A DNA stretch of 64,000 bases, taken from Megaustenia siamemsis. Taxonomy: Eukaryota > Mollusca > Gastropoda > Stylommatophora > Ariophantidae. Position numbers and translations under genes: made by a program. The stretch spans positions 4,628,370 through 4,692,369 of the forward strand of contig JAVIAB010000159.1 of the NCBI GenBank assembly GCA_032433765.1. Reading direction: 5' to 3'. How positions within the stretch are numbered: the stretch's first letter is position 1; each line of letters opens with the position of its first letter. The notes under the pieces are model-generated. The model was not told the origin of the DNA and made no database searches. It saw only the letters and a program-made list of their open reading frames with translations. Shown piece by piece: positions 22,062-36,059 of this stretch.

Positions 22062-22179
22062 GATCAGACAGTAAAGATGGAAGAAAACAGAGAGGAAGAA
22101 AGTGATGTGTCCACTGTTATTAAGATGGAACAGACTAATTCTCCATCTCTTTCTTGTCCTGACAATGACAGTTTTCTAT
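22062..22179 (+). CDS. Exon 3 of the zinc-finger gene (acidic, two SUMO motifs)
   Basis: A 118-bp exon between ATTTACAG and GTAAGT. It enters in phase 0 and leaves in phase 1. It reads DQTVKMEENREEESDVSTVI then KMEQTNSPSLSCPDNDSFL. VKME and IKME fit the SUMO-attachment consensus. The phase-1 end joins exactly to exon 4 at 30753 and completes a Tyr codon. The exon is intact here. Confidence 0.75.
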
Positions 22180-22779
22180 GTAAGTTTTATCTGACAACTT
22201 GAGTATGTCTGTCTGTCATAGGGACATAACTATGATAATACAAATAATAGTAATTAGGGAGGGTGACTGACCTTGTTAATGAGACAGGGGTCAATGTTTA
22301 AAATGGAAATGACATAATTGTGTAAGATTCAGGTCTCAAAATAAGGGCCACATGGCCATACGAAGAGGAAATTAGTCTTAGAGGGAGTGAGGAGCATGGA
22401 TGCATTGGTTAGAAAACCCGCAGCAGTCACCCAGGAAAGATTGTAAGCCAAGTGAGATAACTTTCTGCAGAAGGTTAAATGACAAATTGACTTTGCTACA
22501 ATACAAGAGTTGATCTAATCTCTTTGTTGTCAAGAACATTGATGTTGTACATACTTCAGCAGCAAAAGAAGTGACAGATCCAGAAGCTAATGTGGCCTGA
22601 ACAATCCAGGGAAGAAAATGTAATCCTCCATCTTGTTGGACAAGGAAGAGCAAACCACCTCTTTGAAAAGATCAGTGTCAGCAACGATTATGGGACTCAC
22701 ATAACCACCAGAATTAATATGATGATGTGTGTACTACAGCTCTATTCTATTTAAGGTGGGTCAGATGTATCACATTCTC
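22180..22779 (+). other. Intron sequence, no recognised feature
   Basis: About 600 bp of intron between exon 3 and the 33-bp array. No coding motif, transposon end or RNA gene recognised. Confidence 0.5.
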
Positions 22780-24752
22780 AAGAGTGGTGTTGTGAGAGCA
22801 CACTATATGGCAAACCTTCAATCACATCAACAACAGTGGTGTGATAAGAATTTTACATGCCTCCACTAGTGGTGTCATGAGAAAATTGCAAGTTTCCACA
22901 AGTGGTTTCATAAAAACACTACAAGCCTTCACAAGCAAGTGATGTCATGAAAATTCTATGAGCCTCCACAAGTGATGTCCTGAGAATGCTACAAGCCTCC
23001 ACAAGTGATGTCAAGATAATGCTACAAGCCTCCACAAGTGATGTCAAGATAATGCTACAAGCCTCCACAAGTGGTTTCATGAGAACACCACAAGCCTCCA
23101 CAAGTGATGTCAAAAGAATGCTACGAGCCTCCACAAGTGATGTCCTGAGAATGCTACAAGCCTCCACAAGTGATGTCAAGATAATGCTACAAGCCTCCAC
23201 AAGTGATGTCAAGATAATGCTACAAGCCTCCACAAGTGATGTCAAGATAATGCTACAAGCCTCCACAAGTGGTTTCATGAGAACATTGCAAGCCTCCACA
23301 AGTGATGTCAAAAGAATGCTACGAGCCTCCACAAGTGATGTCCTGAGAATGCTACAAGCCTCCACAAGTGATGTCAAGATAATGCTACAAGCCTCCACAA
23401 GTGATGTCAAGATAATGCTACAAGCCTCCACAAGTGATGTCAAGATAATGCTACAAGCCTCCACAAGTGATGTCAAGATAATGCTACAAGCCTCCACAAG
23501 TGGTTTCATGAGAACATTGCAAGCCTCCACAAGTGATGTCAAAAGAATGCTACGAGCCTCCACAAGTGATGTCCTGAGAATGCTACAAGCCTCCACAAGT
23601 GATGTCAAGATAATGCTACAAGCCTCCACAAGTGATGTCAAGATAATGCTACAAGCCTCCACAAGTGATGTCAAGATAATGCTACAAGCCTCCACAAGTG
23701 GTTTCATGAGAATGTTACATGCCTCCACAAGTGGTTTCCTGAGAACGCTACAAGCCTCCTCAAGTGGTTTCATGTGAACGCTACAAGTCTCCACAAGTGG
23801 TTTCATCAGAACACTACAAACCTCCACAGGTGGTTTAATCAGAACACTACAAACCTCCACAGGTGGTTTCATCAGAACACTACAAGCCTCCACAAGTGGT
23901 TTAATCAGAACACTACAAACCTCCACAGGTGATTTCATCAGAACACTACAAGTCTCCACAAATGGTTTCATGAGAACACTACAAGCCTCCACAAGTGGTT
24001 TCACGAGAAGTTACAATCCTCCACAAGTGGTTTCATGAGAATGCTACAAGCTTCCACAAGTGTTTTCATGAGAACACTATAAGCCTCCACAAGTGGTTTC
24101 ATGAGAACATTACAAGCCTCCACAAGTGGTTTCATGAGAACACTACAAGCCTCCACAAGTGGTTTCATGAGAACACTATAAGCCTCCACAAGTGGTTTCA
24201 TGAGAACACTACAAGTGGTTTCATGAGAACGCTACAAGCTTCCACAAGTGGTTTCATGAGAACGCTACAAGCTTCCACAAGTGGTTTCATGAGAACAGTA
24301 CAAGCTTCCACAAGTGGTTTAATGAGAACGCTACAAGCCTCCACAAGTGGTTTCATGAGAACGCTACAAACTTCCACAAGTGGATTCATGAGATCACTAC
24401 AAGCTTCCACAAGTGGTTTCATGAGATCACTACAAGCTTCCACAAGTGGATTCATGAGAACACTACAAGCTTCCACAAGTAGATTCATGAGAACACTACA
24501 AGCTTCCACAAGTGGATTCATGAGATCACTACAAGCTTCCACAAGTGGTTTCATGAGATCACTACAAGCTTCCACAAGTGGTTTCATGAGATCACTACAA
24601 GCTTCCACAAGTGGTTTCATGAGATCACTACAAGCTTCCACAAGTGGTTTCATGAGATCACTACAAGCTTCCACAAGTGGATTCATGAGAATGCTACAAG
24701 CTTCCACAAGTGGATTCATGAGAACACTACAAGCTTCCACAAGTGGTTTCAT

Positions 24753-26676
24753 TGAAATAGAGAGAGAGAGATATAAAAGTCAGAGAGAGAATTAGAGAAA
24801 GGGCAGAGAGAGAGAAGTGGAGATAAAGGTGAAGGTCATTAGTAGGCAGGGGGGAGAAGAAATGACAGAAAGCATGAAAGGTATGAAGGTAATAACAACT
24901 CATAGAAATAGCGGGCCGCACGATTTTTGTGTGGACCGAAGTGAGTTAGGTGGAGAGTGAAGTGTGAAAAATAAGTCAGTCTGAGAACTAGCGGGCACCA
25001 AGTAGGTGGCATTCGGTAGGGTATTACCGTCGCAGGTTAATAGCCCTTAAAGTATTTGTATATATAGTTTAGGTTGTTAGTTTGTGTTAGTTACAATTTA
25101 AGTTTAAACTAGCAATGACCAGGCAGGTCATAATTCGGCGCATGGTAGCCAGAGACAGTGGACAGCCGTCCAGCTGTTTGTAAATAGTTTTTGTTCCGTT
25201 ATGATTGCAATTAGTATCAAGTTAAGAAATATCGTGAGCAGAATGTCAGAACCCCTAACATAGGAATGTGTTAGTTTCAGGTGAAATAGCTAAATCACGA
25301 GTTTTTGAATAGTTAGGGACGATGTGTCCAAGACTAGTGGTCAGGGTTAGACCATAGAAGAATTTCAATTGTGATTCTCGAAGTTAAGGAGAAATACGGG
25401 TGGAACAAATGCTCGGTGCCCTTCAGTATGATTCTGAGAGTGGGGCAAGGAATGTGTGTTCTTAATTGGTGAGTAGAGTGCTCAACCAATATTTGATTGT
25501 CAATGTGAAATGGTCACGACGACGTTGTCATGTCAGGGAAACTGTTTGCCACTGTGAGCAAACAGTCAATGTTCTTATCAATGTCATCAAAGGAACAGTA
25601 AATGTTCTTACTACAGTAGCAGACGATAAATCTGCTAAGAGGCATCAGAGAAGTGTCTCAGTCAACGCAAAGGAACAGTAAATGTTCTTCCCACAGTAGC
25701 AGACGATAAATCTGCTAAGAGGCATCAGAGAAGTGTCTCAGTCAACGCAAAGGAACAGTAAATGTTCTTACCACAGTAGCAGACAGTAATCTGCTAAGAG
25801 GCATCAGAGAGTGTCTCAGTAAACATAATGAACAGTCATTGTTCTCACTAAGGTGGCAGAGGTCAGTCTGCCAAGAAACACCACGAAAAGAAATTGTCAA
25901 GGCATGCGAAATAAAGTATGCAAGGAATTCGTTAATGTATGATCATAAGAAGATATGTCCATCTGATAATGACACCCAGGGAGTGTCATGTTTGTGAGGA
26001 AGGTGTGTAAGGTTACACAAGAGTTTATTGTGAATTATTACTCAGTTACAAGGAATAATCGACGTCAGTCACATCAGTGACTGAGTGATGTTTTGTTATA
26101 ATAAAGTTACGTTCATTTATACAGGTGTGTTTGTTGACTGCTGCTATCATAAGTTTCATAAGTTCTGTGAAGAACAAATTTGAGTGTCAGCGGATAAATT
26201 ACACAACACGAAGTACTAACCATTTTGAATACGGCAATAGTTCACATAACGGCAGCTAGTGGCCTGAGGCTAAAGTAGGCCAGGTTACGGCGTGGTCAAT
26301 GACAAGTGGAGAACATGTTAAATTAGGCGGAGAGAGCAAGGGAGGAAGAAGCCTGACCTAGGCCCGTCTGTAAACACAAGACAGGCAAGGGGCGCGTGCA
26401 GGCGCAGGCGACCACCACAGCCTGTGGTCAAGAAGTTGCATTCAACGACTGCGGCGTGCACTTTCCATCGAATTAGATTCTCCTTGCTTGCAGCTAAACA
26501 ACGAAGCGAATAACGATCGCAAGGGACGATCGGGTGCTCTCAACATAGCCTATTAATCAATATATTTATTACTCTCAAGAGAGAGTAAACTGTTACAGCT
26601 TGTGGAGGAAAGTGTTTACGGTTAAAAGAAAGGCTTGTTACATATCGTTTACTGTTAGATTCTCCTTACTGTTACA
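24753..26676. mobile_element. LTR-type insertion (1924 bp) inside the 33-bp array, TSD TCAT
   Basis: The insertion begins TGAAATAG, ends CTGTTACA and is flanked by TCAT at 24749-24752 and 26677-26680, after which the 33-bp array resumes. TG...CA ends and the ~4-bp duplication suggest an LTR retrotransposon, probably a large solo LTR as no gag/pol ORF is present. It contains a purine-rich start, an ~80-bp internal tandem repeat and an AATAAAG at about 26100. TCAT also occurs in the array unit, so the duplication is less certain than for the LTR at 685. Confidence 0.65.
25589..25870. repeat. ~80-bp tandem repeat inside the LTR-type insertion, ~3.5 copies
   Basis: The unit includes AAAGGAACAGTAAATGTTCT, CAGTAGCAGACGATAAATCT and GCTAAGAGGCATCAGAGAAG, then TGTCTCAGTCAACGC. 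The third copy carries small deletions and the fourth is diverged. Confidence 0.88.
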
Positions 26677-27829
26677 TCATGAGATCACTACAAGCTTCCA
26701 CAAGTGGATTCATGAGAACACTACAAGCTTCCACCAGCAAGTTATGTCATTAGCATGCTATGAGGCCCCACAAGTGATGTCATTAGTATGCTATGAGGCT
26801 CCACAAGTGATGTCATTAGTATGCTATGAGGCTCCACAAGTGATGTCATTAGTATGCTATGAGGCTCCACAAGTGATGTCATTAGTATGCTATGAGGCTC
26901 TACAACCAAGTGTTGTCATTTGTATGCTATGAGGCTCCACAAGTGATGTCATTAGTATGCTATGAGGCTCCACAAGTGATGTCATTAGTATGCTATGAGG
27001 CTCCACAAGTGATGTCATTAGTATGCTATGAGGCTGCACAAGTGATGTCATTAGCATGCTATGAGGCTGCACAAGTGATGTCATTAGTATGCTATGAGGC
27101 TCCACAAGTGATGTCATTAGTATGCTATGAGGCTCTACAACCAAGTGTTGTCATTAGTATGCTATGATGCTCCACAAGTGATGTCATTAGTATGCTATGA
27201 GGCTCCACAAGTGATGTCATTAGTATGCTATGAGGCTCCACAACCAAGTGATGTCATTAGTATGTTATGAGGCTCCACAAGTGATGTCATTAGTATGCTA
27301 TGATGCTGCACAAGTGATGTCATTAGTATGCTATGAGGCTCTACAAGTGATGTCATTAGTATGCTATGAGGCTGCACATGTGATGTCATTAGTATGCTTT
27401 GAGGCTCCACAAGTGATGTCATTAGTATGCTATGAGGCTCCACAAGTGATGTCATTAGTATGCTATGAGGCTCCACAAGTGATGTCATTAGTATGCTATG
27501 AGGCTCTACAAGTGATGTCATTAGTATGCTATGAGGCTCCACAACCAAGTGATGTCATTAGTATGCTATGAGGCTCTACAAGTGATGTCATTAGTATGCT
27601 ATGAGGCTCCACAAGTTATGTCATTAGTATGCTATGAGGCTCCACAAGTGATGTCATTAGTATGCTATGAGGCTCCACAAGTGATGTCATTAGTATGCTA
27701 TGAGGCTCCACAAGTGATGTCATTAATATGCTATGAGGCTCCACAAGTGATGTCATTAGTATGCTATGAGGCTCCACAAGTGATGTCATTAGTATGCTAT
27801 GAGGCACCACAAGTGGTGTTGGCAACACA

Positions 27830-28785
27830 TTCTTCAGGGCAGGTTGTAGGACCAGACCCCATATATTTTTTTATTTTGACAGTTATATGGACAATTATTT
27901 CACACTTTGTATCTCATTTCACACTGCCATCTTTGTCAGTCTGGATGGATGTTAAAACTATAATTGAGCCAAATATAATTGATGACGTGTAGACTGACGC
28001 CACTAGTTGACAAGAGGCTACTGCTTGACCTCTCCTGTGCAACCGCCTTTAACCTTGAACTCTAGTACTCTCTTGACAAGATGGAACACCTTTATGCACA
28101 GACAACCCTTATGTGCATGTTCTGGTTCCTGTGAACGTTCTGATTCTGCCAGCTAGGGTTCAACCCCCTTCGTCAACCTGGACAGAGTTGCTACCCTGGA
28201 CTCGGCATTCTGTAATCAGATTCACGGCCATCTACTTGACTGATACTGTAGCTTCTGACTGGCTAGGACACTCTCTTTGCGTCCCTTATGGTTGTATAAC
28301 AATGTAATTCATGCTGTTGTCGATACTGTCTTCTCCGACTTCAGAGGGCCATATCTCGTTCGCCCCCGCACAGGTATCGTTGTCGATAGTCCACAGACCG
28401 ACAAAACACTGACGAGGTTCAACTAATCAACTGAACTCCGATCTTAAAAAACAAACAACTCTGGTTTATTCATGAATCGTCACTCATGGACAATATTTTG
28501 TACTTCAGCTCACACTCTTGTTCTCAACTGCTCAACATACAAAATTAATGTCATATACGGGGCTCACATGTGCCCTGATTTCTCTCGTTCTGTCACATTG
28601 AACACATTTCTGTAACATGGCTGATCAACTCCTGACGCTCCTTAGTCTATTTGTCTTAGGCTTAATCTATAGCCGCTGATTTCATCTCGAGTAGTTCTTA
28701 AGTCACAAGTTACCAGTATCGACTACTAGTTTCATAAACTCACTGGAAACTTTAAACACTACACTATGGAGGTTTTAACAAATTC
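27830..28785. other. No firmly recognised feature
   Basis: The stretch from 28000 to 28450 has higher G+C and a few open readings without a known motif, possibly an old retroelement. Otherwise nothing identifiable. Confidence 0.4.
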
Positions 28786-30375
28786 CTCCCAAAGTAAATA
28801 CAGCTCAGTTCTGTTCTACTTGAGTCTACCCTAATAATACACTTTGACTTGAAGTAAATACAGCTCAGTTCTGTTCTACTTGAGTCTACCCTAATAATAC
28901 ACTTTGACTAGAAGTAAATACAGCTTAGTTCTGTTCTACTTGAGTCTACCTTAATAATACACTTTGACTAGAAGTAAATACAGCTCAGTTCTGTTCTACT
29001 TGAGTCTACCCTAATAATACACTTTGACTAGAAGTAAATACAGCTCAGTTCTGTTCTACTTGAGTCTACCCTAATAATACACTTTGACTAGAAGTAAATA
29101 CAGCACAGTCCTGTTCTACTTGAGCCTACCCTAATAATACACTTTGACTAGAAGTAAATACAGCTCAGTTACTATCAGAGATGGACTTCCGGTTCCATGA
29201 TGGCGGAACTGAGTCACATTCTCTCGATCGCTGCAAAAGTTGCTTTGGAATCTGATCACTTTCGGCCTTCCGTAGCAATTTTCTGCATTCAAGTTCTGAT
29301 GATGTTCTACTTATCATATCTGCGCCAATGAATTGGCGTTGCACGTACGGCAATACTCCGTTTTGACAAATTAAGTGTTGTGAATGCGACCTTCCACCGT
29401 CTAGTGTTGATCTGCATTTTACGTCACACTGAGTGCTGTTGACCATTGATGGAGTTGTTCACTGCAAATTGTTTATAATTTCCATCGCATTAATGTGGTG
29501 GGATCCGTCAAGTTAGCCGAAGTTTTGTGTCTTTGGGGAATTTGTACCAACCATCAGACCCATATTTCGTTCGTTGTGGACTGCATTCACTAGAGTAATC
29601 ATGAACCCATGGGCGCAGCCATTTTGTGCGTGCTACGTCATCATAATGGATCATTGTGTGTCACAAGACCGACCATGCACTAATCTTGCTATCTGTTGTT
29701 TGGTGTGAAACGGGGATAATCTGACGACGAACTGTGTTTTGTATGTTCGTAGTTGGAGTCAAACACGATGTCCTAACATCATCAAGCGCTATACATTTTA
29801 CAAATATGACGATGATCATTTTCGGGAGGACGTGAACTTCCAGGCAATATGTTGGATAGGCGGCAGGAACCATTGAAGGCTATGGCTGAAAAGTGTTCCT
29901 TGTTGCAGTTTCCTCATGTTCCATGTCCGGCTTGTTGCAGGAGCTACTGAGTTAAGTACTCTGTGCACACCATGAGCTGTGTGTTTCATCCGTTTTAATC
30001 ATGTTCCGATATTCCAATTGTTTACGATGAATGCTGATATCATATGACAGGGAACAGTTGGCTGTGTTCACTTTCTGTGCGGGCTTGCCTTATGTCTTTT
30101 GGCGTGTGCTGAGACTGCTATAATGGGGACTACAGCTACCTTTCTTTGTTTAGGAGATGAGTTATTAATTCGGATGATTCCACTGGCACGGACGGTTGAG
30201 CAATTATAGATTTTAATTCGTTTGCAGTGATACCGGGGCCTTCCATAACCATATAACCAAATAACAGCTTAGTTCTGTTCTACTTGAGTCTACCCTAATA
30301 ATACACTTTGACTAGAAGTAAATACAGCACAGTTCTGTTCTACTTGAGTCTACCTTAATAATACACTTTGACTAA
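28786..30375. repeat. 60-bp minisatellite, ~8 copies, split by repeat Y
   Basis: The unit includes GAAGTAAATACAGCTCAGTT, CTGTTCTACTTGAGTCTACC and CTAATAATACACTTTGACTA. Six copies lie at 28786-29170 and about two at 30262-30375, on either side of a 1.1-kb inserted element. Copies are more than 95% alike by eye. Confidence 0.92.
29171..30258 (+). mobile_element. Repeat Y, long copy 1 (1088 bp), in the 60-bp array
   Basis: Inserted in the array with an imperfect ~15-bp flanking duplication (AAATACAGCTCAGTT at 29156-29170, AAATAACAGCTTAGTT at 30259-30274). It ends CCTTCCATAACC plus an ATAACC-like tail, which points to a retroposon with its 3' end on the right. The minus strand near that end has a conserved reading (MEGPGITANELKSIIAQ... 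NKER-stop). A further minus-strand patch near 29520-29560 (WYKFPKDTKLRLTW) faintly resembles a THAP domain. Class not determined. Confidence 0.65.
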
Positions 30376-30752
30376 ACACTGCAAATTTATGTGAGCTGTG
30401 TCTCGCTCAACTGTCACACTATTCTCTAAAAACAGTAACTGTCTCTTGTAACCTAACATGACTACTCAATGGTACCTGCCTGTAAGCTGTCTGCCTTGAG
30501 TAATTGTCGCATCTAGACTGTCTTCTAACTTCTCATTTTCCACCAAGCCTTTCCCTCCAACCAATCACCACCTGGTTTACATTCTTCCCTCTCTCCTGAT
30601 TGATTCTCACTTTCCACATGAAACTCGATGTTTCTATTTGAGTGAACTCTTATCACTTTCCCCTTGACTTCTACCAAACACTCCCATATTGTCATACTCT
30701 CTGTAATCACTGCTACAAAACTACTGCATTGATAATCCATTTCTTTGTTCAG

Positions 30753-30829
30753 ATTGTGAGAAATGTCAGCAGAAATTTCAAGGAAGTTGCCCTGAGCATG
30801 GACCTTTAGTCTATATTGATAATGCTGAG
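30753..30829 (+). CDS. Exon 4 of the zinc-finger gene: PRDM-type zinc knuckle
   Basis: A 77-bp exon between TTCTTTGTTCAG and GTAAAG. It enters in phase 1 and leaves in phase 0. With the last base of exon 3 it reads YCEKCQQKFQGSCPEHGPLV then YIDNAE. The CX2CX7CX2H-G-P pattern is that of the zinc knuckle found just before the PR/SET domain in PRDM9-like proteins. Here the next exon starts only 248 bp on and has no SET motif. Related knuckle-plus-C2H2 proteins without SET may exist; I did not check. The exon itself is intact. Confidence 0.75.
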
Positions 30830-31008
30830 GTAAAGTACACAATTACAGCTAACAACATTTGAAGTCATCTGTTGATATTAAGATATCGGTGTTACAATTT
30901 CGACACACAAGGTCAGTGACTCATTTAGATTGTCACATACAAATGTTCTAGTTTTATTCCCACAATTCAAAGCTTCAAAATAAACAAAGACAATATTTTA
31001 GACTATAA

Positions 31009-32563
<1,555 letters not shown>

Positions 32564-32644
32564 AACATGACAGAATAAAGCCCCATAAATGTGTTGTGTG
32601 TGGGACATGTTTTCTCAATGGTAAATCTAAATGAACACAAGAGA

Positions 32645-33287
32645 ACCCATGCAAGGTTAGACCAACACATTCACTAAACATTACATACTGGACACAAGCC
32701 TAATTAATGTGATATGTGTGGTGAAGTATTGACTTATTATGTTGTTGAAACATACAAAAATAGACTCATTGGAGAAATGTCTTAATTCTGTGTGTTGAAT
32801 CAGTAAGATGTGTGTATTTGAAAACATAAGAAGTGATAAAACAAATTTACAAATGAAACTTTTTCTTTTAAATTGCCTGTCAATATTTATGTATATCAAA
32901 CAATCATTTTCCAAATGTCTAGATTGTAATTATTTTCTTTATCCTTATTATATGCATGGCTTTTTAAAATATACTTTTAAAATAATGTTTTGTTTTATTC
33001 AAATTTCTATAACATTATTTCTCAACTTCATGTTATGTGAAAAGTTATTGTGCCTTGTAATATATTGTCATAACGTTGATATCAGGGACAGATTATCATA
33101 GCCATAGATTGTCTTTTCCTGCTGAACACCAAGGTTTGAAGCTTGCTTGTCCCCACCAACCATCCCAGCTGGAAATAAATGTGGGTACCTTGCCATTGGT
33201 TAGGGAAGGTAGAGTGAGTGCACTTCCCAATGTGGCCACATTCCCTCCAAAGATGTGCCCATGATAAGTGAAGGTTCTACACTCCAC
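32645..33287 (+). other. AT-rich region after the zinc-finger exon, no recognised feature
   Basis: Probably former 3' untranslated and flanking sequence. No clear AATAAA plus downstream element pair could be assigned. Nothing else recognised. Confidence 0.4.
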
Positions 33288-34650
33288 TCCCCTACAGCAG
33301 TCAAGATGCGCCCATGATAAGTGAAGGTTCTACACTCCACTCTCCTACAGCAGTCAAGATGCGCCCATGATAAGTGAAGGTTCTACACTCCCCTACAGCA
33401 GTAAAGATGTAATACTTCCGTTTCAAAATGGTGGAACGTTTCACGTTCTCTCGATCACTGCAGCAAAATGCATCTGTGGTTTGATTAATTTAGGCTCTCT
33501 GACGTATGTTTCTGTGTTGAAATCAAAATGATGTTCTACTTAGCAAATCTGCGCTGCCGAGTACACACAGCAATGTTCCTTTTTGACAAGTAAAGTATTG
33601 TTTGTAAAAGCGACCTTCACCTTCTAATGTTGACATGCAGTTTAAGTCACATTGAGTGCTGTTCAATGGCCGACGGTATTATTTGACGCAAGTTATTTAC
33701 ATGCTAAAACGCATTTAATGTGGACTGCTCCATCAAGTTGACCGATGATTTTCCTCTTTAGGGAAGTTGCACCACGTTTCGATCGTTGTACGCTAACCTT
33801 ATGGCCTGTTGTTTGATGTGTGACGGGGATAATTCGACGACTAACTGTGTGTTTATATGTTTGGTTGCAGTCAAGAATGGTATCCTAACATTGTCAAGCG
33901 CTATACATTTTTTGTTCTCAATATGACGATCATCATTTTCGGGAGGACGTGAAATTCCGGTATATGGTGGATAGGCAGCAGGAACCATTGAAGGCTATGT
34001 CTGAAATGTGTTCCTTGTTGCAGTTTCCTCATATTCCAAGTTCGGTTTGTTGCAGGAGCTACTGAGTTGAGTGCTCTGTGCACACCGTGAGCTGTGTGTC
34101 TCATCCGTTTTGATCATGATTCGATATTCCAATTGTTTATGATGAATGATGATATCGTATGACAGGGAACAGTTGGCTGTGTTCACTTTCTGCGTGGTTT
34201 TGCCTTATGTCTTTTGGCATGTTCTGAGACTGCTACGATGGGGACTACAGTTACCTTTCTTTGTTTGGGAGATGAGTTAGTAACTCGGATGATTCCACTG
34301 GCACGGGCAGTTGAGCAATTATGGATTTTAATTCATTTGCAGTGATACCGAGGCCTTCCATAACCAACCAATAACCAATAGTAAAGATGTGTCCAAGATA
34401 AGTGAAGGTTCTACACTCCACTCTCCTACAGCAGTAAAGATGTTCCCATGATAAGTGAAGGTTCTACCCTCCACTCCCCTACAGCAGTAAAGATGTTCCC
34501 ATGATAAGTGAAGGTTCTACCCTCCACTCCCCTACAGCTGTAAAGATGTGCCCATGATAAGTGAAGGTTCTACCCTCCACTCCCCTACAGCAGTAAAGAT
34601 GTGCCCATGATAAGTGACGCTTCTACACTCCACTCCCCTACAGCAGTAAG
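33288..34650. repeat. ~52-bp minisatellite, ~8 copies, split by repeat Y
   Basis: The unit includes GCCCATGATAAGTGAAGGTT, CTACACTCCACTCCCCTACA and GCAGTAAAGATGT. About three copies lie at 33288-33410 and five at 34380-34650, on either side of an inserted ~970-bp element. Confidence 0.9.
33411..34379 (+). mobile_element. Repeat Y, long copy 2 (969 bp), in the 52-bp array
   Basis: Flanked by AGTAAAGATGT at 33400-33410 and 34380-34390. This duplication also occurs in the array unit, so it fits a target duplication but does not prove one. It aligns along its length with 29171-30258, sharing the ATTCTCTCGATC-type start, the GGGAGGACGTGAA segment and the CCTTCCATAACC end with an AACCAATAACC tail. 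The minus strand keeps the MEG(P/L)GITANELKS...NKER reading. Confidence 0.7.
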
Positions 34651-35275
34651 ATACTGCTACAATATGAATACTATGATATATTGACGTTTTGCATACTCAA
34701 TAAGACTGAAAATAAATGCAAAGGAAACTAATATTATGAGCGTAAATGCCAAAAGTGCAAAGAAAGTTATATAGAGGGGAGTGGGACTAGAATAACTGTA
34801 TCATTTTAACCTTTAATTATGATACCTACCTGTAGCATGTTTTGTTATTTTCCATAGTACAAAATACTACTACTTAATGGTAAGAAATGAACACTGAAAG
34901 TAGTATTTTCTTTGAATTTTTGATATACAACTGTGTGTTTACCAATTATACACACAGGGGACTTGGATTTCCTGTCTCAGGTTAATTTATGACTTTAAAT
35001 TTACTGCCTGGACTGGATTGTGTTATTTTGTCTATTCAGATGGACACCATAAATTTGTCAGTATGTTCAGCTACCTCAAAGCTTTATTTGCAGTTTCCTG
35101 AGCCACAAAGGGTTGTTTTGATGTCGCTGATGATTGAGGAAATTTCCCTGCTATAAAGGGGGAACAAAAATAAAAATGGCCATAATTTTTTTAAATTTGA
35201 CAATTTTTGTTTGTATTATAAGATCATATCTCACAAAATGGAGGAGAAAAATACTATGTCAATAATATTTTGTCG
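34651..35275. other. No recognised feature
   Basis: AT-rich sequence between the array and a LINE. No ORF, RNA gene or element end seen. Confidence 0.5.
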
Positions 35276-35930
35276 CCAAAAATAAACGGAACATCAACAT
35301 AACTATAGAAGGCAGACAACTAAAACAAGTAGATGAATTCAAATACCTAGGAAGTCTAATGACAAACGATAATTCTCAAACAGCAGAGATAGAATCAAGA
35401 TGCAACAAAGCTTGTAAAATCATCGGACAGTTATCACTACTATTGTCCAACAAGGAAATAACTCTGGAGGCAAAACGAGCACTCTACAATACAATCTTCA
35501 TGCCAACGTTGTGCTACCAATGCCAGACCTGGACCCTAGATGCAAGAACAATAAGAAAAATATCCTCTACAGAGATAAAATGTGTTAGACGAATGACAGG
35601 AAACAGTCTGAGTGATAAGATCAGAAATGAAGAACTGAGAAAAAAGCTAGGAATAGCCCCCGCCATAGAATATATAAGGAAACAACAGATAAAATGGTTT
35701 GGCCACGTGACAAGGCAGAAATAACAAAACATAACACAACGAGCCCTCAAAAAACGTGAGAACACCAGACCCAAGGGTTGACCACGAAAAAGATGGGTCG
35801 ATGGAATATTAGAAGCACTAGGAAACATAACAGCAGCAGAGGCAAACAGAAGAGCAAAAGACCGCAAATTATATCTCCCCTCGACGCTAAAAAGCAGATG
35901 AGGAAGGAAAGAAGAAGTAGATTCTGAATG
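35276..35930 (+). mobile_element. LINE-C 3' part (RT C-terminal region)
   Basis: The plus strand encodes RQLKQVDEFKYLGSLMTNDN, KACKIIGQLSLLLSNKEIT, TLCYQCQTWTLDARTIRKIS and IKWFGHVTRQK; after a TAA at 35722 the frame continues with RALKKR and ITAAEANRRAKD. It ends in a GAAGAAG tail. It is related to the minus-strand copy at 58646-59557. 5'-truncated; one stop and some decay. Confidence 0.8.
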
Positions 35931-36059
35931 ATTTTATTTCCTCTAAAATTGTTGCAATATCTAACATGCCACCCAACAAGTTGTGAAGCAAGTAACATTA
36001 GAATGTGTTTTGTTTGATTATTTGTTGCTTTTTTCAATTTTTGTTTAAATGTTTCTACA

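Larger units (their letters stand above)
22780..27825. repeat. 33-bp minisatellite array (~3.1 kb), split by an LTR element
   Basis: Units share GCCTCCACAAGTG(A/G)T followed by variable text such as GTCAAGATAATGCTACAA, TTCATGAGAACACTACAA or GTCATTAGTATGCTATGAG. Because 33 is a multiple of three, all frames stay open over long stretches on both strands, giving ORFs of 100-361 codons. I do not regard these as genes. Three domains are seen: 22900-23760 (GATGTC types in a higher-order pattern), 23760-24752 (TTTCATGAGA types) and 26740-27825 (GTCATTAGTATGCTATGAGG types). The array lies in the intron before exon 4. Confidence 0.95.

Noticed and set aside
22919..24795. Long ORFs on both strands through the 33-bp array, up to 361 codons
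   Set aside because: The unit length is divisible by three, so every frame lacking a stop in the unit stays open. The array is intronic and both strands are equally open, with no splice or start context.
24753..26676. A full-length LTR retrotransposon
   Set aside because: No paired LTRs and no gag, protease, RT or integrase motif within 1.9 kb. Better read as a solo LTR or a non-autonomous element.
22900..27825. CRISPR array
   Set aside because: Units are contiguous 33-mers without unique spacers, in a eukaryotic intron, with no cas genes.
28113..28450. Possible coding region with higher G+C
   Set aside because: No known motif, no splice context and no matching copy. Left as unassigned sequence.
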